Assembly (NCBI GenBank): GCA_963781725.1
Contig: CAWAGV010000002.1
Span: forward strand, 2,666,001 to 2,730,000
Reading direction: 5' to 3'
DNA from: BOG-931 sp963781725
GTDB taxonomy: Bacteria > Pseudomonadota > Alphaproteobacteria > Rhizobiales > Xanthobacteraceae
DNA length: 64,000 bases
The notes below the pieces were generated by a model. That model searched no databases. It was not told the origin of the DNA and saw nothing but the letters and a program-made list of their open reading frames with translations. Shown here in pieces: positions 24,258-32,001 of the stretch; positions within the stretch are counted from its first letter, which is position 1; each line of letters begins with the position of its first letter. Both the position numbers and the translations under genes were made by a program.

Positions 24258-25055
24258 ATGGTCACTCCCGAAATACGCCGGCTGAAGCTTTGGCAGGGCC
24301 GGATCGAAACCGAAGTCGAAGTCAGCGGCAGCGGCAAGCCGCTCGTCTATCTGCACGGGCCATGGCATCTCGCGCCCGACCGCGGTTTCGTCGCCAAGCT
24401 TGCCGAAACCTTCACGGTTTTTGCGCCGAAATTTCCCGGCACCAGCCGTGGCGCGCCGAACGCCATCCACGAGCTTGGCGATTGGCACGATCTCGTCGTC
24501 TATCACGGCGAACTGTTCGACCAGCTTGGGCTCAATGCGACGGCCCTCGTCGGTCATTCGTTCGGCGGAATGATCGCAGCCGAAGTCGCAGCGACGGCGC
24601 CGAAATCGGTGAGCCGGCTGGCGCTGATCGATCCGGTCGGGTTATGGCGCGACGACGTGCCGGTGAAAAACTGGATGCTGATCCCGCACAAGGACCGGCC
24701 GTCAGAACTCTTCGCCGACCCCGACGGCGAAGCCGCGAAACGCTTCTTTGCGGTGCCAAGCGATCTCGACCAGCGCGTGGAAACGCTGTCGCAGTTCACC
24801 TGGTCGCTGGCCTGCACCGGAAAATTCGCCTGGCCGATCGCCGATCGCGGCCTGGCCAAGCGCATTCACCGCATCGGCGCGCCGACCCTGATCATCTGGG
24901 GAGAAGCCGACGGCGTGATCGCGCCGGCCTACGCGGACGAGTTCGCCAAGCGGATCGGCAAAGCGCAGATCGCGAAAATCCCGCGCGCCGGTCACTTGCC
25001 GCATCTCGAGCAGCCGGAAACGGTGCTGAAAGCCCTGGCCGGCTTCATCGGTTGA
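24258..25055 (+). CDS. Alpha/beta hydrolase
   Basis: 265 residues from the ATG at 24258, 14 bases after the LLM gene. The frame is open into the upstream gene, but the earlier part is not protein-like. Motifs: YLHGPWHLAPD for the oxyanion loop, nucleophile elbow VGHSFGGMIAAE with serine 101, the acid in LIIWGEADGVI, and histidine in RAGHLPHLEQPE. It belongs to the large serine hydrolase family of esterases and C-C bond hydrolases. Placed between two flavin monooxygenases, it may hydrolyse an oxidised intermediate. No signal peptide. Confidence 0.85.
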   Translation: MVTPEIRRLKLWQGRIETEVEVSGSGKPLVYLHGPWHLAPDRGFVAKLAETFTVFAPKFPGTSRGAPNAIHELGDWHDLVVYHGELFDQLGLNATALVGHSFGGMIAAEVAATAPKSVSRLALIDPVGLWRDDVPVKNWMLIPHKDRPSELFADPDGEAAKRFFAVPSDLDQRVETLSQFTWSLACTGKFAWPIADRGLAKRIHRIGAPTLIIWGEADGVIAPAYADEFAKRIGKAQIAKIPRAGHLPHLEQPETVLKALAGFIG

Positions 25056-25123
25056 TTGCGCGGGCCGCGCTGCAAATGGAATAACTGTCAGGAGAGTTTG
25101 TCAGTTCGGTCTTTGGTGCAGCT

Positions 25124-26458
25124 ATGCCACGGTCGATCCACTTTGGTGTCTTCCTGCTCGGAACCGGCAATCACACGGCCGGCTGGCGCTATCCCGGCGC
25201 CGACCAGACCTTTCTCGACATCAAGGTGCTGCAACGTGTGGCTGCCACCGCCGAACGGGGACTGTTAGACTTTCTGTTCATGGGCGATGGTCTCGCCACC
25301 AATCTGCGCAGTCACCCGTCCTATGCCTGCCGCATCGAGCCGATGACCATGCTCTCGGCGCTGGCGATGACGACAACGCATGTCGGTCTCGCCGCAACCA
25401 TGTCGACGACTTACGGCGATCCCTACACGGTGGCGCGCCTGTTCGGGTCGCTGGATCACATCAGCGGCGGCCGGGCGGCCTGGAACGCCGTCACGACCTC
25501 GGCGTCGGCCGCCGGCGGCAACTTTGGCCGCACGCATCCGGACCACGAGCAGCGTTACGAGATCGCGGAAGAATTCATCAATGTCGTGCAAGGCCTGTGG
25601 GACTGCTGGGACGACAAGGCCATCATTGCCGATCGCAAGACCGGCAAATTCTTTGACGAAAGTCTGGTCAAGGCGCTCGATCACGAGGGCCCGCATTTTT
25701 CCGTAAAAGGTCCGATCAACATGGGCCGCTGTCCGCAGGGCCGGCCGCTGGTGCTGCAGGCCGGCGGCTCCGAGCGCGGTCAGAACCTCGCGGCCCGCAC
25801 CGCCGATGTGGTGTTTTCGGTGGTGCAGGACTTCGAGGAGGCGAAGGTTTCCTATTCCGGCCTGAAGGAGCGCGTTCGCCGCTTCGGCCGCGATCCCAAC
25901 AGCGTGACGATCCTGCCCGGCGTCATGCCGATCATCGGCAAGACCGACGCTGATGCGCGCGACGTGCTCAACACGCTACAGAGCTACGTCGACTCGAAAG
26001 AAGGGTTGGCGATGTTGTCGGCGCGATTGGGCACCGACATTTCGAAATATCCTCTCGACGGGCCGGTTCCGGATCTGCCGCTCCCCAACACATCGCATGG
26101 TTTTGCCCGCGCGCTGCTGGCCAAGGGCAAACGCGATAACCTGTCGCTCCGCGACCTCTACAACCTGACCGCCGCAGCGCGCGGACATTGGGTGCTTTGC
26201 GGTTCTCCCCAGACCATCGCGGATACGCTGGAGAAGTGGTTCCTCGAAGGCGCGGCGGACGGGTTCTGTGTCATGCCGGCCTGGTTCCCGGGCGCGTTCG
26301 ACGAATTTGTCGATCTCGTCGTTCCGGAACTGCAACGGCGGGGCCTCTACCGCAAAGCCTATACGGGTACGACGCTGCGCGATCACCTCGGGTTGTCGCG
26401 TCCTGCAATTGGCGGACATCCGGGCGTGGTGCAGCAATCGAAAGTGGCCGTGACCTGA
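25124..26458 (+). CDS. NtaA/SnaA/DszA-family FMN-dependent monooxygenase
   Basis: 444 residues, matching the nitrilotriacetate/dibenzothiophene-sulfone monooxygenase subgroup of LLM proteins. Recognisable blocks are MPRSIHFGVFLLGTGNHTAG, LLDFLFMGDGLATN, TTYGDPYTVARLFGSLDHIS followed by GGRAAWNAVTTS, FSVKGPINMGRCPQGRP followed by LVLQAGGSERGQ, and the C-terminal DGFCVMPAWFPGAFDEFVD. These enzymes need reduced FMN from a partner reductase, which is not in the window. The ATG at 25124 lacks a good ribosome site. Second monooxygenase of the four-gene unit; the TctC-type gene follows after 17 bases. Candidate substrates include amino-carboxylates and organosulfur compounds, but none can be chosen from sequence. 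Confidence 0.88.
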   Translation: MPRSIHFGVFLLGTGNHTAGWRYPGADQTFLDIKVLQRVAATAERGLLDFLFMGDGLATNLRSHPSYACRIEPMTMLSALAMTTTHVGLAATMSTTYGDPYTVARLFGSLDHISGGRAAWNAVTTSASAAGGNFGRTHPDHEQRYEIAEEFINVVQGLWDCWDDKAIIADRKTGKFFDESLVKALDHEGPHFSVKGPINMGRCPQGRPLVLQAGGSERGQNLAARTADVVFSVVQDFEEAKVSYSGLKERVRRFGRDPNSVTILPGVMPIIGKTDADARDVLNTLQSYVDSKEGLAMLSARLGTDISKYPLDGPVPDLPLPNTSHGFARALLAKGKRDNLSLRDLYNLTAAARGHWVLCGSPQTIADTLEKWFLEGAADGFCVMPAWFPGAFDEFVDLVVPELQRRGLYRKAYTGTTLRDHLGLSRPAIGGHPGVVQQSKVAVT

Positions 26459-26475
26459 GTGGGGTGCAGGAGCTC

Positions 26476-27453
26476 ATGACTGTCCTATCCCGCATTGTCA
26501 TGCGCCTCGCCACAGCGACGGCCATCGCTTGCGGCGTCGCGCAAGCGTCGTTTGCGCTCGATTATCCGAGCAAGCCTGTTCGTCTGATCGTTGGCGTCGC
26601 TGCCGGGGGTGCAAACGACACCGTCGCCCGGCTGGTGGCACAGGCGCTATCCGAGCGGCTTGGCCAGCCATTCGTTGTCGAGAATCGTCCGGGCGCCGGC
26701 GGCAACCTTGGCCTTGAAGCCGTCGTCAATGCACCGCCGGATGGCTATACGCTGCTCTTTGCCACGTCGGCTGACGCGCTCAGCGCCTCGTTCTACGACA
26801 AGCCGAATGTCAATTTTGCGCGCGACATTACGCCGGTCGCCGGCCTCGTGCGCGGGCCGCTCATCATGGAAGTGAACCCGTCGTTCCCAGCCCAGACGAT
26901 TCCCGAATTCATTGCCTATGCCAAAGCCAATCCCGGCAAGATCAACATGGCGTCTGCCGGCATCGGCAACACCACCCATGTCGCCGGCGAGCTTTTCATG
27001 ATGTTGACCGGCACCAAGTTCACGCACGTGCCCTATCGCGGCGGCGCGCCCGCGGTCGCGGATCTCATCGGCGGGCAGGTGCAACTCTACTTCGACGGGA
27101 TCTCGGCCTCGCTCGAATATGTCAGGTCGGGGAAATTGCGCGCATTGGGAGTGACGACCGCGCAGCGCTCGGATGTTCTGCCGAACGTCCCGAGCATTGC
27201 CGAGTTCGTCCCGGGCTACGAAGCGGCCGGCTGGTATGGGATCGGTGTCGGCAAGGCTGTGCCTGCCGAGATCGTCGACAAGCTCAATCGGGACATCAAT
27301 GCCATTCTCGCCGAGCCAAAATTGAAGACACGGCTGGCCGACATCGGCTACGTGACGTTTCGCGGCTCATCCGCCGAATTCAGCGCCATGATTGCGAAGG
27401 AGATCGACAAGTGGGCCAAGGTGCTCAAGTTTGCCGGCATCAATCCTGATTGA
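26476..27453 (+). CDS. Tripartite tricarboxylate transporter substrate-binding protein (Bug/TctC)
   Basis: 325 residues from ATG 26476, with GGAG five bases ahead. A signal peptide (RLATATAIACGVAQASFA) precedes the diagnostic start YPSKPVRLIVGVAAGGANDT, then RLGQPFVVENRPGAGGNLG, THVPYRGGAPAVADLIGGQV and GWYGIGVGKAVPAEIVDKLN. It binds a carboxylate-type ligand in the periplasm. The TctA/TctB membrane subunits are absent from the window, as is common for the many orphan Bug proteins of betaproteobacteria and some Hyphomicrobiales. Last gene of the LLM monooxygenase unit. Confidence 0.92.
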   Translation: MTVLSRIVMRLATATAIACGVAQASFALDYPSKPVRLIVGVAAGGANDTVARLVAQALSERLGQPFVVENRPGAGGNLGLEAVVNAPPDGYTLLFATSADALSASFYDKPNVNFARDITPVAGLVRGPLIMEVNPSFPAQTIPEFIAYAKANPGKINMASAGIGNTTHVAGELFMMLTGTKFTHVPYRGGAPAVADLIGGQVQLYFDGISASLEYVRSGKLRALGVTTAQRSDVLPNVPSIAEFVPGYEAAGWYGIGVGKAVPAEIVDKLNRDINAILAEPKLKTRLADIGYVTFRGSSAEFSAMIAKEIDKWAKVLKFAGINPD

Positions 27454-27490
27454 TCCGGACCGCCTAGTCCGTGCCATCCGATGAATCGAA

Positions 27491-27515
27491 AGCGCCCCGG
27501 AAAATCCGGGGCGCT
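27491..27515. terminator. Bidirectional stem-loop between convergent genes
   Basis: A perfect 11-base stem, AGCGCCCCGGA with TCCGGGGCGCT, closes a three-base A loop. It lies 37 bases after the TctC-type stop and 24 bases beyond the hsp20 stop on the other strand. There is only a weak T run on either side, so it may be a Rho-independent-like or mRNA-end-stabilising hairpin serving both genes. Confidence 0.65.
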
Positions 27516-27539
27516 CCCTTAAAGTCCAGTCGCGCTAAT

Positions 27540-28004
27540 TTACGCAGCCTGCTTCTGCTCGATCGGCTGCGCGGCGTTCTTGCCGTTGCCGATCGGGATC
27601 GAGCGGGGCTTTTTCGCCTCGGGAATCTCGCGCACGAGATCGACGTGCAGGAGTCCGTTCTCGATGTTCGCGCCCTTCACCTGCACATGGTCGGCAAGCT
27701 GGAACACGCGCTCGAAGGTCCGCGCCGCGATGCCCTGATAGAGCACGTCGCCGCGTTTCTCTTCATCCTTGGCGTTTTTCTCGCCGCGGATGGTGAGCGT
27801 GTTTTCCTTCGCTACGACCGAAAGCTCAGGCTCGTTGAAGCCGGCCACGGCAACCGTGACGCGGTACTCATTCTCGCCGGTCCGCTCGATATTGTAGGGC
27901 GGGTAGCCGGGAGCCGCGCCCTCGAAGCCCTGGTCGAGCAACGAGAACAAACGGTCAAAGCCGACGGTGGAACGATAAAGGGGAGCAAGATCAAAAGTTC
28001 GCAT
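27540..28004 (-). CDS. Small heat-shock protein, Hsp20 / alpha-crystallin family
   Basis: 154 residues from ATG 28004, preceded by AAGGAGG. The N-terminal MRTFDLAPLYRSTVGFDRLF is typical of rhizobial class A (IbpA-like) proteins. The alpha-crystallin domain runs about residues 35-125 with YNIERTGENEYRVTVAVAGF, VVAKENTLTIRGEK and FERVFQLADHVQVKGANIENG. The tail has RSIPI, the conserved I-x-I motif that docks neighbouring subunits in the oligomer. An ATP-independent holdase in the cytoplasm. The leader has a ROSE-like RNA thermometer and a sigma-32-type promoter, so both transcription and translation should respond to heat. Confidence 0.94.
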   Translation of the reverse strand: MRTFDLAPLYRSTVGFDRLFSLLDQGFEGAAPGYPPYNIERTGENEYRVTVAVAGFNEPELSVVAKENTLTIRGEKNAKDEEKRGDVLYQGIAARTFERVFQLADHVQVKGANIENGLLHVDLVREIPEAKKPRSIPIGNGKNAAQPIEQKQAA

Positions 28005-28091
28005 GGCATATCCTCCTTGGAGCAACATGCAGAACGGCCTGTCCGGATGGACCCGGCCTATGGTGATGCGCAGCCGTCTCTGGCCTGCACA
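28005..28091 (-). promoter_or_regulatory. ROSE-like RNA thermometer in the hsp20 leader
   Basis: Just ahead of the start codon the leader reads TTGCTCCAAGGAGGAT. This matches the 3' hairpin of rhizobial ROSE elements, where a UUGCU-type strand pairs with the Shine-Dalgarno sequence and melts on heating. A second hairpin lies upstream at 28036-28058 (GGCC..GTCC..GGAC..GGCC). The leader length from the predicted start site, about 87 bases, fits known ROSE leaders. Confidence 0.8.
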
Positions 28092-28097
28092 ACCACG

Positions 28098-28126
28098 ATA
28101 TGGGAACGGCGCGGGAATCCTTCAAG
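28098..28126 (-). promoter_or_regulatory. Sigma-32 (RpoH) type promoter for hsp20
   Basis: Read on the minus strand: CTTGAA at 28126-28121, a 17-base spacer, and CCATAT at 28103-28098. Both boxes fit the alphaproteobacterial heat-shock consensus closely. Transcription would begin near 28091, giving the ROSE-bearing leader. Confidence 0.75.
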
Positions 28127-28261
28127 TCCCTTTAATGCTTTGATCTGTCTCAATAATCGTGATCTTGGGATAGCGGCGAAAAAACCGGGTAGGCGCGCCG
28201 AATGCAGGCTGCCAAGTCGGCTTGTGACGCGTATAAGCGAAACCCTGCACGGCGCGATTTC

Positions 28262-29206
28262 ATGAACCTCGTTTCGATCCCCGCCAATCCGATCCCGGAC
28301 AATTTCGTCGCAGGCGCATTGAAAACGCGCGATGGCATTGCGCTGCGTTTCGCGCGCTGGCAGCCCCCCGCGGGGCGCAAGGGCACGGTCTGTATCTTCC
28401 AGGGCCGCGGTGAATGGATCGAAAAATATTTCGAGACCGTTCGCGATCTGCGCTCGCGCGGCTTCGCCGTCGCGACGCTGGACTGGCGCGGGCAGGGATT
28501 GTCCGATCGCGCGCTGAGCGACCGGCACAAGGGTTATGTCCGTGATTTCGCCGAATACGACCTCGACCTCGAAACCTTCGTGCGCGAAGTGGTGTTGCCC
28601 GACTGCCCGCCGCCGCTGTTCGCACTCGGACATTCCACCGGCGCGACGGTGCTGATCCGCGCCGCCGCGCGCGGGCGCCGCTGGTTCGATCGCATGGTGC
28701 TGACGGCGCCGCTGATCGACCTCACCGGATTTGCGGCCACCCCGACAGCGCGCCTCATGGTGCGGGCGATGCGGATCGCCGGTTTCGGCAGTCTCTATGT
28801 GCCGAAAGGCGAAGTCGGCGTCATGGAATCGCGGCCGTTCTCCAACAACATCCTGACGTCCGATCCGGTGCGGTACGCCCGCAATGCCGCGATTCTTGAA
28901 GCCGAACCGGCGCTTGGGCTGGGACCGCCGACGGTGGCCTGGACCGATGCCGCCTTTCGCGCGATGCGGACGATGCGGGAGCGGAGCTATCCGGCGCGTA
29001 TCCGCCAGCCGATGCTGATCATGGCCGCCGGCAGTGACGAGGTGGTTTCAAATAACGCGATCGAAGATTTCGGCGGCCTGTTGCGCGCCGGCAGGCAACT
29101 GGTCATTGCCGGCTCGAAGCACGAAATCATGATGGAGCAGGACCGCTATCGCTCGCAGTTCTGGGCGGCGTTCGACGCCTACATTCCGGGCACGCCGCTC
29201 TTTTAA
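28262..29206 (+). CDS. Alpha/beta hydrolase, lysophospholipase (PldB) type
   Basis: 314 residues from ATG 28262; an in-frame ATG at 28202 would add 20 residues and cannot be excluded. Motifs: DGIALRFARWQPP, IFQGRGEWIEKYFETVRDL, LDWRGQGLSDRAL, nucleophile elbow ALGHSTGATVL with serine 125, aspartate in MAAGSDEVVS, and histidine in GSKHEIMMEQDRYRSQFW. The last block is characteristic of PldB-like monoacylglycerol lipase/lysophospholipase proteins. No signal peptide is seen. Divergent from hsp20 and convergent with hisN. Confidence 0.86.
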   Translation: MNLVSIPANPIPDNFVAGALKTRDGIALRFARWQPPAGRKGTVCIFQGRGEWIEKYFETVRDLRSRGFAVATLDWRGQGLSDRALSDRHKGYVRDFAEYDLDLETFVREVVLPDCPPPLFALGHSTGATVLIRAAARGRRWFDRMVLTAPLIDLTGFAATPTARLMVRAMRIAGFGSLYVPKGEVGVMESRPFSNNILTSDPVRYARNAAILEAEPALGLGPPTVAWTDAAFRAMRTMRERSYPARIRQPMLIMAAGSDEVVSNNAIEDFGGLLRAGRQLVIAGSKHEIMMEQDRYRSQFWAAFDAYIPGTPLF

Positions 29207-29211
29207 CGGCG

Positions 29212-29997
29212 CTATCCCTGATTCAGCAGTTTCATCGCTTCCGCGTGCACGCGCTTATCGCCGGCGGCAACGATGCGGCCGCCCTTGTGCGGAGGCTCGT
29301 TCTCCCACGTGGTCATGATGCCGCCTGCGCCTTCGATGATGGGAATCAGCGCCAGCACGTCGTGCGGCTTGAGCTCGGTCTCGATGATCAGATCGACCTG
29401 CCCCGCAGCCAGCACGCAATAAGCGTAGCAATCGCCGCCGTAGCGCGAGAGACGAACGGCGGTTTCGACGCGGCCGAAACTCTGCCGGTCCGCCTCTTTC
29501 ATCAGGAGTGGGCTGGTCGTGAGCATGATCGCGTCGGCGAGTGCAGCACACTTGCGAACCCGCAGCGCCCGTTCACCAGCCGGTCCGCGATAGTGCGCGC
29601 CCTTGCCGTCGCCGGTGAAATGTTCGCGCGTGAACGGCTGGTGCATCATGCCGTAGATCGGCTCGCCGCGCCGCGTCAGCGCGATCAGCGTCCCCCACAT
29701 CGGCATGCCGCAGATGAAGGATTTGGTGCCGTCGATCGGGTCGAGCACCCAGACGTATTCGGCGTCCGGGCGATCGGCATCGAGCTCCTCGCCGACTACG
29801 CCATGTTCGGGAAAGGTGCGTTTGATCAGCGCCCGCATCGCCGCCTCGGCGGCGCGGTCAGCGGCCGTGACCGGGTCGAAGCCGCCGGTGCGGCTCTTGT
29901 TCTCGACACTCAGCGCGCTGCGGAAGAACGGCCGGATGGTTTCGCCGGAGACTGTGGCGAGCTTGTCCACGAACGCTGCAAAGTCGATGGCCGTCAT
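29212..29997 (-). CDS. hisN: Histidinol-phosphatase, inositol-monophosphatase type
   Basis: 261 residues from ATG 29997; the longer open frame lacks family sequence. Metal-binding motifs of the IMPase superfamily are present: GEELDAD, then WVLDPIDGTKSFICGMP, and C-terminal KPHDVLALIPIIEGAGG. The SFICGMPMWGTLIAL stretch and length resemble HisN, the histidinol-phosphate phosphatase used by many actinobacteria and alphaproteobacteria in histidine synthesis, more than true inositol monophosphatases. It lies in the conserved rhizobial neighbourhood hisN - hutG - cpdR, with a small RNA in the gap. Activity on histidinol phosphate is inferred from similarity. Confidence 0.85.
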   Translation of the reverse strand: MTAIDFAAFVDKLATVSGETIRPFFRSALSVENKSRTGGFDPVTAADRAAEAAMRALIKRTFPEHGVVGEELDADRPDAEYVWVLDPIDGTKSFICGMPMWGTLIALTRRGEPIYGMMHQPFTREHFTGDGKGAHYRGPAGERALRVRKCAALADAIMLTTSPLLMKEADRQSFGRVETAVRLSRYGGDCYAYCVLAAGQVDLIIETELKPHDVLALIPIIEGAGGIMTTWENEPPHKGGRIVAAGDKRVHAEAMKLLNQG

Positions 29998-30302
29998 GCG
30001 GGAACCTTTGGCTCCGAGTACCGGAGAGTGGAGAGTATGGACTGCCGCAATTGGGTATGTGGCGCGGCTGCCACCGCTCCGTTGAAAGTGCATTGCAGCC
30101 CACGAAAGCGGCAAGTCTGAAACTGGCGTTGTTTTAAGCAGGCGCTTTCTGGTCTGTAACCATATGATTTTACTTTCTTATTCCGAGTGCGGTGAAGCCG
30201 TTCGCTGACCGGGAGGCTGCCTTGCGCAAATTTGGGGGAAAACGCAGGGACAAATAGGTCAGCAAGGCTTGCGTTTTGTGCGTCGCGGTGTATGTTGCTG
30301 CA
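29998..30302. other. Intergenic region upstream of hisN and the small RNA
   Basis: About 300 bases without a supported gene. The hisN promoter should be here on the minus strand. The plus-strand small RNA has a possible promoter at its right end (30268-30296). AT-rich patches near 30160-30180 stand out from the GC-rich background but show no clear motif. Confidence 0.5.
30268..30296 (+). promoter_or_regulatory. Possible housekeeping promoter for the small RNA
   Basis: CTTGCG at 30268-30273 and TATGTT at 30291-30296 are separated by 17 bases. This resembles the alphaproteobacterial sigma-70 consensus CTTGAC-N17-CTATAT. It would place a transcript start near 30303, directly before the first hairpin of the RNA. 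Confidence 0.4.
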
Positions 30303-30399
30303 GTGCGGTAGCGAGAGGGCTTCCTCTTGCCACCGTCGCCCTCCTTGGGCGTTTCCTCCCTAGACTTGGGCCGCTCCCGCAAGGTGAGCGGCCCTTTTT
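30303..30399 (+). ncRNA. Small RNA, probable mmgR / alpha-r8 family member
   Basis: Three hairpins in a row. The first has a 12-base stem at 30307-30318 / 30323-30334 with one mismatch, one wobble and a GCTT loop. The second is a perfect 5-base stem at 30337-30341 / 30347-30351. The third is a 9-base terminator stem at 30368-30394 followed by five T. Between the second and third lies an unpaired TTTCCTCCCTAGACTT. The decamer UUUCCUCCCU followed by a terminator is, as I remember it, the hallmark of the mmgR (alpha-r8) RNAs of Sinorhizobium and relatives. The exposed CCUCC could pair with Shine-Dalgarno sequences of target mRNAs. Confidence 0.65.
30368..30399 (+). terminator. Rho-independent terminator of the small RNA
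   Basis: GGGCCGCTC (30368-30376) pairs perfectly with GAGCGGCCC (30386-30394) around a nine-base loop, followed by TTTTT. The T run exists only on the plus strand, so it terminates plus-strand transcription and is not the hutG terminator. Confidence 0.85.
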
Positions 30400-30421
30400 C
30401 TTGCCGAACCCGTTCCGGCGG

Positions 30422-31309
30422 TTATTCGGCCGCGGCCCGATACGGCCGCAACTCCTCAAGCGGTATTTCGGCGAGCCGATCGGACAACAGGTCGAATTCA
30501 TTGGCCAGACGCGCGAACGACTCCGACCGCTCGTAGTGGCGCTCGTCCATATAAAGCGCCCGGTTGATCTCGATCTGGATCGCATGCAGCCCGGTGGTCG
30601 GATTGCCGTAGTGCTCGGTGATGAAGCCGCCGGCATAGGGCTTGTTGCGGCTCACGGCATAGCCGAACCCGCGCATGCATTGCTCGATGACCTCGGTAAC
30701 GATCGGCACGCAGCTGGTGCCGTAGCGATCGCCGATCACCAGATCGGCGCGCGGCCGCTCGTCCCGCATGCTGGTATTCGACGGCATGGAATGGCAATCG
30801 ACCAGGATGGCGGCGCCAAAATCGCGATGCAGCTTCATGAAAAGCCGCCGCAAGGTGCGATGATAAGGCTTATAAAGGCCGTCGATCCGGCGCAACGCCT
30901 CGCCGACCGAAATGCGCTGATCGTAGATTTCCTGGGCATCGCCGACGACGCGCGCAACGGTGCCAAGGCCGCCGGCGACGCGCATCGAGCGGGTGTTGGC
31001 AAATGATGGCAGCCGGCCCTCGAACATGCGGGGGTCGAGTTCATAAGGCTCGCGGTTGACGTCGACATAGCAGCGCGGGAAGTGCGCGCGCATCATCGGG
31101 TGGCCGCGCTCCACGACGCCGGCGATCAGGTCATCGACGAAGCTGTCTTCGGAGCGCCGCAGCGTGGCGAGATCGAGCCGCGAGGTTTGCAGGAAATCGC
31201 GCGGGTAGATCCGGCCGCTGTGCGGCGAATTGAACAATACCGGCGCGCGGCAATCCACCGGCTCGGTCGCCTCGAACGGACGGTCAAACTCGTCTTGGAT
31301 TTCCAACAT
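30422..31309 (-). CDS. hutG: N-formylglutamate amidohydrolase
   Basis: 295 residues from ATG 31309 (MLEIQDEFDRPF); a longer frame to 31384 is possible but lacks conserved sequence. Family blocks: PVLFNSPHSGRIYP with presumed metal ligands, CYVDVNREPYELDPRMF, ILVDCHSMPS and HAIQIEINRALYMDE. It hydrolyses N-formyl-L-glutamate, or a related formyl-amino acid, to glutamate and formate, zinc dependent and cytoplasmic. No other histidine-utilisation gene is nearby, so the role outside a hut operon is uncertain. The hisN - hutG - cpdR arrangement is conserved in rhizobia as I recall it. Divergent from cpdR. Confidence 0.88.
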   Translation of the reverse strand: MLEIQDEFDRPFEATEPVDCRAPVLFNSPHSGRIYPRDFLQTSRLDLATLRRSEDSFVDDLIAGVVERGHPMMRAHFPRCYVDVNREPYELDPRMFEGRLPSFANTRSMRVAGGLGTVARVVGDAQEIYDQRISVGEALRRIDGLYKPYHRTLRRLFMKLHRDFGAAILVDCHSMPSNTSMRDERPRADLVIGDRYGTSCVPIVTEVIEQCMRGFGYAVSRNKPYAGGFITEHYGNPTTGLHAIQIEINRALYMDERHYERSESFARLANEFDLLSDRLAEIPLEELRPYRAAAE

Positions 31310-31481
31310 GATGCCTGGCGAGCATTTATTCGGGATTCGCGACCCGGCACAATCCTTCGAAGGTATGCAAACGCTATTGTTCATAGCTTCCTGGCGTTGC
31401 CAAGGCCGATTTAAGCCCGGCTTTCACCTCATATTTACCGGCTATCGGGCTTATGGAAACCTAGGCACAGGGCCGGGGTCG

Positions 31482-31847
31482 ATGAGTATGTCCAAAATTC
31501 TGCTTGCTGAAGATGATGTCGACATGCGCCGGTTTCTGGTGAAGGCGCTGCAAAACGCGGGTTTCGACGTCATTTCCTATGATAACGGCCTATCCGCCTA
31601 CCAGCGGCTGCGGGAAGAACCGTTCGAACTCCTGCTGACGGATATCGTCATGCCGGAAATGGACGGCATCGAACTGGCGCGCCGGGCCGCCGAGCTCGAT
31701 CCCGATATCAAGATCATGTTCATTACCGGCTTTGCCGCGGTGGCGCTGAATTCCGACTCGAGCGCACCCAAGCACGCTAAGGTGCTGTCCAAGCCGATCC
31801 ACCTGCGCGAGCTGGTCAACGAAGTACAGAAGCTGCTGGCGGCCTAG
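31482..31847 (+). CDS. cpdR: Single-domain response regulator CpdR
   Basis: 121 residues from ATG 31482; ATG at 31488 gives 119 and is equally likely. It is a receiver domain alone: acidic pocket AEDDVDMRRFLVKAL, phospho-acceptor aspartate in LLLTDIVMPEMDG (about residue 54), the Thr/Ser switch in IMFITGFAAVAL, and lysine in VLSKPIHLRELVNEV. The sequence closely follows CpdR of Caulobacter and rhizobia. There it is dephosphorylated or phosphorylated through ChpT and primes ClpXP to degrade cell-cycle proteins. No output domain is expected. Confidence 0.94.
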   Translation: MSMSKILLAEDDVDMRRFLVKALQNAGFDVISYDNGLSAYQRLREEPFELLLTDIVMPEMDGIELARRAAELDPDIKIMFITGFAAVALNSDSSAPKHAKVLSKPIHLRELVNEVQKLLAA

Positions 31848-31868
31848 AGCGCGCATCTTTGAAACACG

Positions 31869-31999
31869 GCGTCATGACCGGGCTTGTCCCGGTCATCTCG
31901 ATTCCAGGGGCAAAGCAGTGCCGTGATTGTCGAGATCGCCGGGTCATAGGCGAGCGAAGCGACGCCGTTCTTCGAACGGCTATGCCCGACGATGACGAA
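31869..31999. repeat. Mosaic palindromic intergenic repeat
   Basis: Contains ATGACCGGGCTTGTCCCGGTCAT (a nine-base stem, 31874-31896), and further on GCCGTTCTTCGAACGGC inside a larger imperfect hairpin that ends at the upp stop codon. This is typical of short dispersed repeats of Bradyrhizobium-like genomes. It occupies the whole gap between convergent cpdR and upp and probably works as a shared transcription-end structure. Confidence 0.7.
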
Positions 32000-32001
32000 A
32001 A

